Shown here in pieces: positions 1 to 9,094 of a stretch of DNA of 64,000 nucleotides (positions are counted from its first letter, which is position 1; every line of letters begins with the position of its first letter). Origin of the DNA: Amygdalobacter indicium. Its GTDB lineage: Bacteria; Bacillota; Clostridia; Saccharofermentanales; Fastidiosipilaceae. A program made the translations under genes and the position numbers. A model generated the notes under the pieces. That model worked only from the letters and a program-made list of their open reading frames with translations. It was not told the DNA's origin and made no database searches. The DNA lies in the NCBI RefSeq assembly GCF_029101545.1, contig NZ_CP118866.1, positions 62,001 through 126,000 of the forward strand, read 5' to 3'.

Positions 1-1577
1 GAGCGACAGCAGCCGATTATCGGGAAATAATTAAAGAAGTCTGCAACTATTTGCGCGGCGATACGCAAAAATTGGAAGAGTATCTGCGAGCCAAAATGGC
101 GGCAGCAGCCGACGCCGAACAATTTGAACAGGCAGCGTTCTGGCGGGATCGGCTGTTAAATTTACAGGCTTTGCACCAAACACAACGAATAGTGACGCAA
201 AAAGCGGTGGATGCGGATGTTTTGGCTGTTTGTCGGCAGGATTTTATGTACTGTCTGCAAAAATTGGAAATTCGTGCCGGTAAAATTATCGGTACCTGCA
301 GTTTCTTCTTTGAAACGGAAGACCTACTTTACAGTCTTTACGGTCTGGGAAGCGAAGATTTACCGGCTAACTTAAAAGGCCCGCTGCCGGCGAAGCCGGA
401 GAAGCCGGAGAAGCCGGCGGACAGGGATAAAACGGTGGAATTGAGTGCTGACAGTTTGTTAATTGAGAATTTGTTGGAAATGTTTTTGGCCCAACATTAT
501 GCGGATTTACATAATTTACCGGCCTCTATTATCTTGGCTAATTCTTTGCCGGCGGCAGCGCTTGCCCATTTGAATGCGGCGGCAGAAAGCTTGGTCGGCA
601 GTCATTGTACTTTCACCGTGCCGCAGAGAGGGGAAAAATATGAGTGGGGCAAGATGGCTGCTAATAATGCCGGAGAAGCTTTAGCCAAAAAAATGCTGTT
701 GCTGGGCAGTGCCGCGGCTAATGTGAAGGGCGCTTTGACGACGTTGATGCAGTTGAACGGCATGCCCAACTTGCCGCATCGGATAGAAGCTTATGATGTT
801 GCGAATTTCGGCAATGATGATTTATGTGCAGCGATGGTCTGCTTTATAGACGGGGTGTACAGTCCGAAAAATTCTTTATTATTCCGGCTGCGGGAGCAAA
901 AGGAGCAAAACGATTATTTGGCGATGAGTACGGTTTTATTACGCCGTTTACGTCATTTGCCCGGGGTGCAGGAAACCGGCAATTCACTTAATTTGCAGGC
1001 AGCGGAGCAAAGCTGGATTTGCTTGAAAGAGAATAAGTCATCATTAAATATCGTGCCGGATTTGATTCTGCTTGACGGCGGCAAAGGGCATCGGCAGGCG
1101 GTGCTGCAGGCGCTGGAAGAGCAATTGCAGTGGTCGAAGCTGGTTGTCAGCCGCAGAATCTTTATCGGCGGCATGGTCAAAAACGATAAGCATGAAACGC
1201 GAGCGTTGCTGCAGGCGGACGGACAGGTGCATGAGTTGCAGGTCTTTTTACCGCAAGAAGCAGCGGGAACTTCCGATTCTCATAAGGGAGAAACGATTAA
1301 AAGCGAGGTCAACTTATTACGTTTTCTTACTCGCATTCAAGATGAGGTGCATCGCTTAGCGAATAATTATTATCATAAATTACAGAAAAATCGTATTTTA
1401 CATTATGAATTGGAAAACATCAAAGGTATCGGTGCTAAAAAGCGGCAACTATTATTGGCGCATTTTAAGAGCATGGAGAAAATAAAAACCGCAACGCTTG
1501 CCGAATTGCAGGCAGTTAAAGGAATAAGTGAACAGGATGCACAACACATTTTTGAATATTTCCGCTTGCAAGCCTGA
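1..1577 (+). CDS. uvrC: Excinuclease ABC subunit C (5' end outside window)
   Basis: UvrC makes the two incisions around a UvrAB-bound DNA lesion in nucleotide excision repair. The reading frame is open from base 3, so the N-terminal GIY-YIG nuclease domain lies upstream of the window. Seen here are the UVR motif that contacts UvrB (about 60-170, FEQAAFWRDR), the RNase H-like endonuclease core (PDLILLDGGKGHRQAV near 1060 and MVKNDKHETRALL near 1175) and a C-terminal helix-hairpin-helix pair (IKGIGAKK...VKGISEQDA, 1415-1550). A lysine/proline-rich stretch near 385-425 (repeated PEKPEKP) is an unusual low-complexity insert. The metallophosphoesterase gene begins 18 bases after the stop, so the two are probably co-transcribed. 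Confidence 0.96.
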   Translation, partial: ATAADYREIIKEVCNYLRGDTQKLEEYLRAKMAAAADAEQFEQAAFWRDRLLNLQALHQTQRIVTQKAVDADVLAVCRQDFMYCLQKLEIRAGKIIGTCSFFFETEDLLYSLYGLGSEDLPANLKGPLPAKPEKPEKPADRDKTVELSADSLLIENLLEMFLAQHYADLHNLPASIILANSLPAAALAHLNAAAESLVGSHCTFTVPQRGEKYEWGKMAANNAGEALAKKMLLLGSAAANVKGALTTLMQLNGMPNLPHRIEAYDVANFGNDDLCAAMVCFIDGVYSPKNSLLFRLREQKEQNDYLAMSTVLLRRLRHLPGVQETGNSLNLQAAEQSWICLKENKSSLNIVPDLILLDGGKGHRQAVLQALEEQLQWSKLVVSRRIFIGGMVKNDKHETRALLQADGQVHELQVFLPQEAAGTSDSHKGETIKSEVNLLRFLTRIQDEVHRLANNYYHKLQKNRILHYELENIKGIGAKKRQLLLAHFKSMEKIKTATLAELQAVKGISEQDAQHIFEYFRLQA

Positions 1578-1595
1578 GACGGACGAGGTGTGCAG

Positions 1596-2456
1596 ATGAT
1601 TTATGCTTTGAGCGATACCCATTTAAGCTTCAGCAGTAATAAACCGATGAGCATTTTCGGTGAAATTTGGGCACATCATACCGAAAAAATTGCCCATAAC
1701 TGTGCCGCCGTGCTGCAGCCGACGGATATTTTGCTCTTACCGGGTGATTTATCCTGGGCGCTGAAATTGGCGGAAGCTCGCAAAGATTTAACTTTTCTGG
1801 ACGCTTTGCCCGGTAGGAAAATTTTGTTACGGGGCAATCATGATTATTGGTGGTCAACTAGAACGAAAATGCAACGTTATTGTCGGGAATGGGGACTGAA
1901 AACCCTGTATTTTCTGGATAGAAACGCTTTTTTGCTGCGCCGGAATAAAGCTGTTTCCGCTTACGATATTTTGCTCGCCGGACGCAATGAAACGGTCGAA
2001 AACGGCGGTAGGCAGGCAGACACACAGGCAATATGGCGGCAGGAGCCGATTTTGCAGGAGCAGCCTGAATTTATCGGCATTGTCGGCACGAAAGGTTATC
2101 TCTTACCCTTTGAACAGCAGAATGAACATGACCGAATTTTAGCGGTACGGGAGTATGAGCGTCTCCTCTACAGTTTGCGGCAGCTGGAGGATCTTTTGTT
2201 ATTGAACGGCATCAAAAAAAGTGAAGTTAAGTTGCTCTGTCTGACACACTACCCGCCTTTGCTAAAAAATCGAGGTTCAAGTATTTACAGTTCTTTATAT
2301 GAAAAATTACAAGCGGAATATCGGACGGTACAGGCAGTTTGCGGCCATTTGCACGGTTTGGGAATTAAAGAAGCCTTTGAGGGTCGGTATAATTCGGTTG
2401 ATTATTATTTAGTTTCGGCGGACGCTCGTGCTTTTTCGCCGCAAGCCTTGCTTTGA
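1596..2456 (+). CDS. Metallophosphoesterase, calcineurin-like
   Basis: A cytosolic calcineurin-fold phosphoesterase; the substrate is not evident. All metal-binding blocks are visible in order: SDTHLS at the N-terminus, GDLSW, GNHDYWW, a late LTHYPP and the closing GHLHGLG. It matches the small stand-alone phosphoesterase family in Firmicutes (about 230-290 aa) that often lies beside translation or repair genes. ATG 1596 is preferred over GTG 1590 because the GGACGAGG ribosome site at 1581-1588 is correctly spaced for the ATG and the protein then begins MIYALSDTHLS, as the fold requires. It probably forms an operon with uvrC. Confidence 0.88.
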   Translation: MIYALSDTHLSFSSNKPMSIFGEIWAHHTEKIAHNCAAVLQPTDILLLPGDLSWALKLAEARKDLTFLDALPGRKILLRGNHDYWWSTRTKMQRYCREWGLKTLYFLDRNAFLLRRNKAVSAYDILLAGRNETVENGGRQADTQAIWRQEPILQEQPEFIGIVGTKGYLLPFEQQNEHDRILAVREYERLLYSLRQLEDLLLLNGIKKSEVKLLCLTHYPPLLKNRGSSIYSSLYEKLQAEYRTVQAVCGHLHGLGIKEAFEGRYNSVDYYLVSADARAFSPQALL

Positions 2457-2513
2457 ATTATCAATTTGTGCAAAATGCACATAAAACGAGATATAAATTA
2501 GCCTAATTAGCAG

Positions 2514-2542
2514 TAGTTTAACCATAAAAGCTGCATTATAAT
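2514..2542 (+). promoter_or_regulatory. Probable promoter of the EF-G-like gene
   Basis: A perfect TATAAT lies at 2537-2542, 43 bases before the start codon. The -35 region (TAGTTT at 2514-2519) is poor, so the assignment rests mainly on the -10 box and its position in the only gap before the gene. Confidence 0.5.
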
Positions 2543-2584
2543 GGATTTATATTCGGCGTTAAGAATTAAGGAGGATTTCGACAA

Positions 2585-4660
2585 ATGCAGAAATATACAG
2601 CAGATAGGGTGCGTAATATCTCTTTATTGGGACATAGCGGTAGCGGTAAGACCAGCTTCATAGAGGCGGTATTGTTCGATTGCGGTAACATTGACCGTAT
2701 GGGCAAGTCCAATGACGGTACATTGACGATGGATTTTGATGCCGAGGAAATCAGAAGACATATTACGATAAATACCTCAGTAGCTTCTTGTGAGTGGCGC
2801 AATGCTGTAATCAGCTTTATTGATACTCCGGGTGATTTCGACTTCATGGGTGAAGTACAGCAGGCCTTAAGAGTTTCAGGCGCCTCTTTGATTTTAGTTA
2901 ACGCCAAAAGCAGTATCGAAGTCGGCGTGGAAAAATCGGTACGCTATTTGCAGCGTCCGGGTATTCCTTACGGATTTTTAATTAATGCGATGGATGATGA
3001 AAATGCCGATTTTTCGCGTTGCCTATTGGATTTGAAAAATCGTTACGGTCGTAATGTCGTACCTTTTGTTCTACCGATTAAAGAAAACGGAAAATTCGTC
3101 GGTCTGGTCAACGTAATTACGCTCAAGGCTTATCGTTTTGCCGAGAAGGCGACGGTGAAAGAGTGTGAGATTCCGGCGGAATATCGGGATTTAGCCGACC
3201 AATATCATAGTGAACTGGTAGAACAGGCGGCGGAAAGCTCCGATGAACTTATGGAGAAATTTTTCAGTGGGGAAGAATTCAGCGCCGATGAATTTACTGA
3301 AGGTTTGAAAGAGCGGATTCTGCATCGTCACCTGTTGCCTGTTATGGCCTGTGCCGCTACGACCAATTCCGGTGTAAGTACGGTCCTGGATTTGCTGTTG
3401 GATTATTTCCCGGCAGCAACCCATAAAGTTGTGCAAGCTCTGACCCCTGACGGTACGAATGTGGAATTGACTTCCGATCCTAAAGGTCCGTTGGCTGCCT
3501 TGGTCTTCAAGACCATCGCCGATCCTTTTGTCGGTAAAATCTCATTATTCCGTGTTTACAGCGGCAGTTTGAAGAACGGCACGACAGTTTATAACGCCAA
3601 TCGCAATAAAGAAGAACGAATTACCAATTTGTCGTTTATTGTCGGCAAGAAACAGTACGAAACCAAAGAAGTTACAGCCGGAGATATCGGAGCTTTGACC
3701 AAGTTGACTGATACCCAAACGGGTGATACTTTGTCGGAAAAAGCTCATCCTCTGAGTTTGCCGTCCATCGTTCTGCCTTCACCCTGCTTCAGCATGGCTA
3801 TTTATCCGGTTAAACAGGGGGAAGAGGAGAAAATTGCTCAAGGCTTGGCGAAGCTGAAAGAAGAGGATCCGACTTTTACTTATTACACCAATAAAGAAAC
3901 GAAACAGATGATTATTTCCGGTTTGGGCGAGATGCAACTGGATGTGCTTGTTTCCAAATTGAAGAATAAATACAAGGTGCAGGCGGAACTGCAGGAGCCG
4001 AAAGTACCTTATCGTGAGACGATTAGGAAGAAAGTTAAAGCGCAGGGTAAACATAAGAAACAGTCCGGCGGCCATGGTCAATACGGCGACGTTTGGGTAG
4101 AGTTTGAACCTAATCCGGAACAGGAAGATATGGTTTTCGAAGAGAAAGTCTTCGGCGGTGCCGTGCCGAAAAATTATTTCCCGGCGGTTGAAAAAGGTCT
4201 GCGGGAAGCTTGCAAGTCGGGTGTTCTGGCCGGATATCCGGTGGTTAATTTGAAGGCAACTTTGGTTGACGGCTCTTATCATGAAGTGGATTCCTCCGAA
4301 ATGGCATTCAAGATTGCCGCATCTTTGGCCTATAAAGCCGGATTGGAGAAGGCTTCGCCGGTTTTGATGGAACCTTATTCCGCTGTCGAAATTCATGTGC
4401 CGGAGAGCAACATGGGTGATATAATGGGAGATATAAATAAAAGGCGCGGTCGAATTTTAGGGATTGAGCACAAAGCTGATTTCAGCGTTATTTCGACCGA
4501 AGTGCCGACAAGCGAGATGGCGCGCTATGCCACGGATTTACGTTCTATGACACAAGGCAGAGGTTGGTATACTATCAGTTTCTTGCGTTATGAACAGATG
4601 CCGAAAGAGTATGCGGATAAGGTAATTGCCGCCAAAGCAGCCGAAAAGGCGAAAGATTAA
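2585..4660 (+). CDS. Elongation factor G-like translational GTPase
   Basis: An EF-G family GTPase of 691 aa with the full domain order (G domain, II, III, IV, V). It belongs to the clostridial EF-G-like paralogue group rather than to canonical FusA: it opens RNISLLGHSGSGKTS and has long conserved runs near SGGHGQYGDVWVEFEP (domain IV). Visible G motifs are G1 (residues 16-23) and G3 (D80-TPG). The G4 motif, normally NKxD, reads N134-A-M-D137, so the lysine that helps recognise guanine is alanine. It stands alone behind its own promoter, with an AGGAGG site at 2569-2574. Its role is not established; candidates are ribosome rescue/recycling or a stress-specific factor. A bidirectional terminator follows. 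Confidence 0.9.
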   Translation: MQKYTADRVRNISLLGHSGSGKTSFIEAVLFDCGNIDRMGKSNDGTLTMDFDAEEIRRHITINTSVASCEWRNAVISFIDTPGDFDFMGEVQQALRVSGASLILVNAKSSIEVGVEKSVRYLQRPGIPYGFLINAMDDENADFSRCLLDLKNRYGRNVVPFVLPIKENGKFVGLVNVITLKAYRFAEKATVKECEIPAEYRDLADQYHSELVEQAAESSDELMEKFFSGEEFSADEFTEGLKERILHRHLLPVMACAATTNSGVSTVLDLLLDYFPAATHKVVQALTPDGTNVELTSDPKGPLAALVFKTIADPFVGKISLFRVYSGSLKNGTTVYNANRNKEERITNLSFIVGKKQYETKEVTAGDIGALTKLTDTQTGDTLSEKAHPLSLPSIVLPSPCFSMAIYPVKQGEEEKIAQGLAKLKEEDPTFTYYTNKETKQMIISGLGEMQLDVLVSKLKNKYKVQAELQEPKVPYRETIRKKVKAQGKHKKQSGGHGQYGDVWVEFEPNPEQEDMVFEEKVFGGAVPKNYFPAVEKGLREACKSGVLAGYPVVNLKATLVDGSYHEVDSSEMAFKIAASLAYKAGLEKASPVLMEPYSAVEIHVPESNMGDIMGDINKRRGRILGIEHKADFSVISTEVPTSEMARYATDLRSMTQGRGWYTISFLRYEQMPKEYADKVIAAKAAEKAKD

Positions 4661-4715
4661 GGCGCTTGTCATTAAAAGCTGATCTATTGTAATAATAGAT
4701 AAATTTATGAACGAG

Positions 4716-4745
4716 AAAAGCAGGTTACATTGTAGCCTGCTTTTT
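4716..4745. terminator. Bidirectional intrinsic terminator
   Basis: AAAAGCAGGTTACA pairs with TGTAGCCTGCTTTT (one G-U pair), with A-run and T-run flanks. It lies between the convergent EF-G-like gene and the ECF membrane gene and can serve both. Confidence 0.9.
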
Positions 4746-4767
4746 GACTGTTTTCGTTTGCTTATTT

Positions 4768-5379
4768 TTAATGGAAGAAATGTTTCAAATGACTATGTTT
4801 CAAGGCTTTATAGAGAGCTACATAAATAACTGCGCCGAGGATGGCGGATAAAACGGCATTGAACCAAGTCACTCCGGCAGAAATTTTGACGAATATTTTG
4901 GCCGGTGAAGTGGCGGAGCCCAAGAGATAGGTATGGTAGAAATAGCTGCTGACAGGTGCCAGTATGGCGTTGGTAACCAGGCCGGCAATCATGGCGATGG
5001 TGGCGTTAAGGTAATGCCGGGTCGATTCTGTGGGGGTATTGCGGCTGAGAGCTTTGAAACTGTAATAACAAACTGCTGCCATGACAATTTTAAGAATCAG
5101 CGTTTCGGGGGCGACGTGGGCATAACCGCTGAACATGTCGGCGAGGAACAGACCGATTGCCGGTCCCAATAGACCATAAGGGGCGGCAATTAATAAAGGC
5201 GCTAAGACCACCAGGGTGTTGGCGGCATGAAAGCTGGTTTTGGTAACACCGATATTAATATCGACGCGTAGAAAAACGAAGACAACATAACTGATAGCGG
5301 CGAATAAACCGGCGAGTACCAAGTTGACCAACGTATCGTGATAGGGACGAATCGGACGGGACTGTTCATTAATTGACAT
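4768..5379 (-). CDS. ECF transporter S component-like membrane protein
   Basis: A 203-aa polytopic membrane protein with five or six predicted helices (LVNLVLAGLFAAISYVVFVFL, LVVLAPLLIAAPYGLLGPAIGLFLADMF, and others). The second half of this pattern, a PxGxxxPxxGxxxAD stretch after a hydrophobic helix, is typical of vitamin-capturing S components of energy-coupling-factor transporters. Such proteins use a shared EcfAAT module encoded elsewhere, none of which is in this window. No riboswitch is recognised upstream, so the ligand cannot be assigned. The start is ATG 5379 with AAGGTGG upstream; a TATAAT (minus strand) lies at 5419-5424. Confidence 0.72.
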   Translation of the reverse strand: MSINEQSRPIRPYHDTLVNLVLAGLFAAISYVVFVFLRVDINIGVTKTSFHAANTLVVLAPLLIAAPYGLLGPAIGLFLADMFSGYAHVAPETLILKIVMAAVCYYSFKALSRNTPTESTRHYLNATIAMIAGLVTNAILAPVSSYFYHTYLLGSATSPAKIFVKISAGVTWFNAVLSAILGAVIYVALYKALKHSHLKHFFH

Positions 5380-5418
5380 GGGCGTAAACCACCTTTTCTT
5401 TGAGTTTTGCGTGCGTAT

Positions 5419-5424
5419 ATTATA
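5419..5424 (-). promoter_or_regulatory. -10 box for the ECF S-component gene
   Basis: Read on the minus strand this is TATAAT, 40 bases before the ATG at 5379. No good -35 hexamer is seen at the normal spacing. Confidence 0.45.
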
Positions 5425-5598
5425 TCAGGAATTGCGGGAAGTTACGGTAAAAAGTAATATTTGATTTGTTTTTTTGCACGATTATTAGGGAAAATTTGAG
5501 ATTTTCGGGGAATATTTGTGCTTTTGTGCAATCTGTAGCAAAAACTAATAAAAGATTATGCATTCGGCCGAAAATAAGGGTCGGTTCTTATTGATATA

Positions 5599-5626
5599 TT
5601 GACACCGGGCAGCAAAAAAATAAAAT
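5599..5626 (+). promoter_or_regulatory. Near-consensus sigma-A promoter
   Basis: TTGACA at 5599-5604 and TAAAAT at 5621-5626 are separated by 16 bases. This is one of the best promoter matches in the window and it serves only the 85-aa membrane protein at 5660. Confidence 0.75.
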
Positions 5627-5659
5627 ACAATCATACCGTAAGAGGAGGTTGACTTGTTT

Positions 5660-5917
5660 ATGAAAAAATTTTCAGTGGTGGTAGACGCCGTTATAGCGTT
5701 GATGTATGTTATCTTAATTTTGGCAGCAATCTTTTTCAAGGATTTAACGTTATTTAACAGTCCACTTGCAATAATGGGATTCCTGAGCTTGTTTGTTGCG
5801 CCGCCGGTCGGTATCGTGTGCGGCTTTTTCTCCTTAATAGCGAAGAAATACATATCTTTAGTTTTCAGCATATTACTTATTTTTACATTCCCGATTATAA
5901 TGTCGTTACCGGTATAA
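5660..5917 (+). CDS. Small membrane protein, unknown function
   Basis: An 85-aa protein with three hydrophobic segments: one after a short KK-containing start (about residues 4-24), one around LAIMGFLSLFVAPPVGIVCGFF, and one at the C-terminus. No family is recognised. It is very likely a real gene: it has a near-consensus promoter, an AGGAGGTT ribosome site at 5643-5650 nine bases before ATG 5660, and a perfect terminator behind it, so it is a single-gene unit. A TTG at 5654 is too close to the ribosome site to be preferred. Confidence 0.75.
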   Translation: MKKFSVVVDAVIALMYVILILAAIFFKDLTLFNSPLAIMGFLSLFVAPPVGIVCGFFSLIAKKYISLVFSILLIFTFPIIMSLPV

Positions 5918-5956
5918 AAGCGCAGTGAATGATTAAGAAATGAGAATTATTGTTGT

Positions 5957-5985
5957 GGCTGTTTCCCGGGAAACAGCCTTTTTTT
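5957..5985 (+). terminator. Intrinsic terminator
   Basis: A perfect 9-bp stem GGCTGTTTC/GAAACAGCC with a CCGG loop, followed by seven T. It ends the small membrane protein transcript. Confidence 0.92.
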
Positions 5986-5996
5986 CGGCGCCAACA

Positions 5997-6026
5997 TTGG
6001 CAAAAACAGTGCAAAAAGTTTATAAT
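5997..6026 (+). promoter_or_regulatory. Promoter of pepC
   Basis: TTGGCA at 5997-6002 and TATAAT at 6021-6026, spacing 18. It lies between the preceding terminator and the start of aminopeptidase C at 6060. Confidence 0.7.
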
Positions 6027-6059
6027 TGACCAATAGTTGTGCAGGAAAGAGAGAATAAT

Positions 6060-7517
6060 ATGCCGGAAACAGAAAAAGATGTAAAAAAAGAAAAAAAGAC
6101 GAAAGCCATTAAGCTGAAAAATTACAAATTACCCCAAATTGCCGAACTGGACGCCAATCAGACCGTTAACAGTGAATTATATGCTAAATTTCAAAAAGAC
6201 TTCGCTGCCTCAGCCGCGAATAAAGTTATAGCGTCGGCTATTTGCAATGTCGGTATCGCCGAAGCCAGCTTCAACAACAACATGTTGCGGGACGAACGCT
6301 TCGTTTTTTCGAACGAAACGAAACGCGGCGGTATAACGAATCAGAAACAGTCGGGACGTTGCTGGCTCTTTGCCGCCCTGAATGAAGCTCGTGTCAGCAT
6401 CATGGAAACATTGCAATTGGATGATTTTGAATTGTCCGAGAATTACATGTGTTTCTATGAGAAAATGGAAAAGTCCAACGCCTTCTTGGAGAACATTATC
6501 GCAACTTTGAATAAGGACGTTTACAGCCGCGACTTTGACTTTGTTAAGGACAATGCAGCCGGTGACGGCGGATTCTTCGAGTGGTACGCCGATTTGGTAA
6601 CTAAATACGGCGTGGTGCCCAAAGCCTGTATGCCGGAAACATTCCATTCTTCCAATACTACCTTTATGGTAGAAGCTTTGAATGAACGCTTGTATCGTAC
6701 GGCGATGCAGATGCGCAATGCTTATGCTGCCGCTTATCCGGCCGGGGAAGAACCGACAGCGGAGTTTGTTCGGGAAATGCGGCAAAAGAAAGAAGCCTGT
6801 CTGAGCGAAATTTACAATATTTGCGTTAAATCCTTAGGCGAACCGCCGACAACGGTTAATTTCGCTTATATGGATAAAAAGAAGAAAAAGCAGGAAATTA
6901 AAGGTATTACGCCGAAAGAATTTTACGAGAAATATTGCGGCTTGCCGCTGGAGGATATGGTGGTGCTGACCAACGATCCGACCGAGCGTTTTGCCGACGG
7001 TACAGCCGTAACTTACAAATATTGCCAATTGGTGCAAGAAGGTAAGGGCCTGTTGCAATTATTGGCACCGATGGAAGAATTGACTGCAGCTGCCGTTAAA
7101 TCCATTAAAGCCGGTCAACCGATGTGGTTCGCCTGCGATGTCGGTAAATCTTCCGATCGTAAAAAAGGTTACTTGGATCATGAAACTTATCTGACGGATT
7201 TGACGTTAACTCCCGTCGGCGAGTTCAGCAAGAAAGATCGGACAATTATCGGTGAAACTCAACTTAATCATGCTATGCTTCTGTGCGGCGTCGATTTGAC
7301 GGAAGACGGTGAAGTCAAGAAGTGGAAAGTTGAGAACAGCTGGGGCGATACGGTCGGCGAGAAAGGCGTTTTCAGCATGAGCCATCAATGGTTCCTGAAT
7401 AACACATATCAAGTAATAGTCAATAAAAAGTATGTTTCCAAGTCGATTCTGGCCGGATTGAAGAAGAAACCGCAGGAGATTGAACCTTGGAAAATGATTT
7501 GTTTCCCGGGAAAATAA
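6060..7517 (+). CDS. pepC: Aminopeptidase C (bleomycin hydrolase family, C1B)
   Basis: A cytosolic papain-like cysteine aminopeptidase that forms a hexameric barrel and trims peptides from the N-terminus. The catalytic triad is readable: Cys101 in QSGRCWLFA, His404 in LNHAMLLCGV and Asn426 in VENSWGD. The length of 485 aa is somewhat above the family's usual ~445, the difference being a lysine-rich N-terminal tail of about 30 residues (EKDVKKEKKTK). ATG 6060 is preferred to GTG 6039 because the purine-rich GGAAAGAGAG ribosome site lies between them. It is a single-gene unit between its own promoter and terminator. Confidence 0.95.
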   Translation: MPETEKDVKKEKKTKAIKLKNYKLPQIAELDANQTVNSELYAKFQKDFAASAANKVIASAICNVGIAEASFNNNMLRDERFVFSNETKRGGITNQKQSGRCWLFAALNEARVSIMETLQLDDFELSENYMCFYEKMEKSNAFLENIIATLNKDVYSRDFDFVKDNAAGDGGFFEWYADLVTKYGVVPKACMPETFHSSNTTFMVEALNERLYRTAMQMRNAYAAAYPAGEEPTAEFVREMRQKKEACLSEIYNICVKSLGEPPTTVNFAYMDKKKKKQEIKGITPKEFYEKYCGLPLEDMVVLTNDPTERFADGTAVTYKYCQLVQEGKGLLQLLAPMEELTAAAVKSIKAGQPMWFACDVGKSSDRKKGYLDHETYLTDLTLTPVGEFSKKDRTIIGETQLNHAMLLCGVDLTEDGEVKKWKVENSWGDTVGEKGVFSMSHQWFLNNTYQVIVNKKYVSKSILAGLKKKPQEIEPWKMICFPGK

Positions 7518-7542
7518 AATCCTTTATTTAATCAGGTGCTTG

Positions 7543-7577
7543 AACGGTCGGGTAATATTGCCGGGCCGTTTACTTTT
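7543..7577 (+). terminator. Probable terminator of pepC
   Basis: AACGGTC pairs with GGGCCGTT (one G-U pair) around an AT-rich loop, followed by TTTACTTTTT. Confidence 0.7.
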
Positions 7578-7668
7578 TCACAGAGAATATACAAACTACG
7601 GGTGAGAAATAGGCTAAGATATGAGGGAGCTTGCGGCGTGTTGCGCGCCGGGACGGGAGTTGAACAGT

Positions 7669-8631
7669 ATGGAACTGAGCTTGGTTATGCCTTGTTTTAA
7701 TGAGTCGCGGCAGATTTTGACAACTTTTGCACATTTGGCCGGCTACATTAAGAATGTTCTGAGTCGCAAGGCGGACAAATTGACAGTGATTGCCGTTGAT
7801 GACGGTTCAAAAGATGATACTTGGACATGTTTGGCGGAGGCAAAGCAGAATCTTTTAAAGGAAGTTGCCGGTACGGTGAATGTTCGGGTGAAGTTGCTGC
7901 GTTTTTCGAGAAATTTCGGGAAAGAGGCGGCGCTGCTTGCCGGAATTCGGGCCGTTTCGCCGACAGCTGCAGCTACTGTTATTCTTGATGCCGATTTGCA
8001 ACATCCTTTAGAAGTGATTGTACCGATGATTGATAAATTCCTGGCTACCGGGGCGGATATCGTCGATGCTGTTAAGTCCGATCGCGGCAAGGAGTCGGGC
8101 CTTAATCGGTGGTTAGCCAATTCTTTTTATGACTTCTTCGATAAGCATAGTCGGGTTAATTTGAAAAATATGGCCGATTTTAAGCTCCTGAGTGCCCGGG
8201 CAGTGCGGATTTTGGCGGATTTGCCGGAACATGAGCGTTTCTTTCGGGCCTTGTGTTCCTGGATCGGATTTAAACATGCGGAAGTGCAGTTTGAGGTGGC
8301 CGAGCGGGAAGTGGGCGTGTCTAAATGGTCTTTTCGCAGTAAAGTCAATTTGGCGAGCGATGCTTTTTACGCTTTTTCCGATGTGCCTGTGTTTTTGCAG
8401 TTTCTGGAAATTGTATTTGTAATTCTTTTGGGTGTGGGGCAGGTGGCTTATTTTGCTTTTATTCTGCTGGCGCAAAAAAGGCCTTTGGATCGCTTGGATT
8501 ATTTAACTTTTATTGTGCTGCTGGGAGTGTTTTTAATTTTAGGCAGTAATTTGTTGAAGTCTTTATATTTGCAACGGCTTTATAAGGCGGCTTTGAATCG
8601 ACCGCAATACATTATTATGCAGGAAGATTGA
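7669..8631 (+). CDS. Membrane-anchored family 2 glycosyltransferase (GtrB/DPM1-like)
   Basis: A GT-A fold transferase likely to charge a polyprenyl-phosphate with a sugar at the inner membrane face. Seen are an N-terminal PCFNES motif, a DDGSKDDTW nucleotide-binding block, DADLQHP (the metal-binding DxD-type motif, near residue 107), and two C-terminal membrane helices (about residues 245-305), the architecture of the GtrB/bactoprenol glucosyltransferase group. ATG 7669 gives the canonical MELSLVMPCFNE beginning, with GGGAG upstream; ATG 7621 in the same frame would add 16 residues without similarity. No neighbouring flippase or glycan operon is present, so the acceptor glycan is unknown. Confidence 0.88.
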   Translation: MELSLVMPCFNESRQILTTFAHLAGYIKNVLSRKADKLTVIAVDDGSKDDTWTCLAEAKQNLLKEVAGTVNVRVKLLRFSRNFGKEAALLAGIRAVSPTAAATVILDADLQHPLEVIVPMIDKFLATGADIVDAVKSDRGKESGLNRWLANSFYDFFDKHSRVNLKNMADFKLLSARAVRILADLPEHERFFRALCSWIGFKHAEVQFEVAEREVGVSKWSFRSKVNLASDAFYAFSDVPVFLQFLEIVFVILLGVGQVAYFAFILLAQKRPLDRLDYLTFIVLLGVFLILGSNLLKSLYLQRLYKAALNRPQYIIMQED

Positions 8632-8698
8632 GAAAAGTTGTGTAATCAGGCAGATACCGGCGATTGGGTTGCCGGATCTGTGGTGAAGGGAGAAAAGG

Positions 8699-8725
8699 GG
8701 CGAAATTTTTTCGCCTTTTTTTTTT
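8699..8725 (+). terminator. Intrinsic terminator
   Basis: GGCGAAA pairs with TTCGCC around a T-rich loop, followed by ten T. It ends the glycosyltransferase transcript. Confidence 0.88.
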
Positions 8726-9094
8726 GTTGAATTGATCGGCGGCCGGTGCAGGAAGTCGGGCAGAGGACAGCAAACAGTAAGTTGTGATGCTTGGCAGCAA
8801 CGGTCGGTAGCATCTATTAAAGGCAAGTCAAGAACTGAAAAAGAACAAAAAAACATAAAAATTCCCAAATAAAACCAAGAAAAACCGGAAAAATCAGGAA
8901 AATGTTCGACACTATTCATATCGGTAAGAAATATTCACTGATAAAAATGGGAATTTAGGCCTTAAAAATACGAATTTTTGTCTTTAATCTGTACAAATTG
9001 CATAAAAACTCAAGAAAAACAAAAGTAAATTATGTTCCTTTTTCACTAAAAATGTAGTATAGTATATACAAATAGCAAAAGGAGGTTTCCTACA
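8726..9094. other. AT-rich intergenic leader before the APC permease
   Basis: No gene is seen. The region holds a weak promoter candidate for the permease (TATAGT at 9058-9063, no good -35) and a spaced inverted repeat, AAATTCCCA at 8859-8867 against TGGGAATTT at 8948-8956. No known riboswitch is recognised. Confidence 0.4.

Noticed and set aside
3779..4396. Long minus-strand frame inside the EF-G-like gene
   Set aside because: It is the shadow of a strongly conserved coding region, with no promoter, ribosome site or recognisable family.
8563..8919. Minus-strand frame across the terminator at 8699
   Set aside because: It crosses an intrinsic hairpin and a T-run, has biased composition, and no ribosome site.
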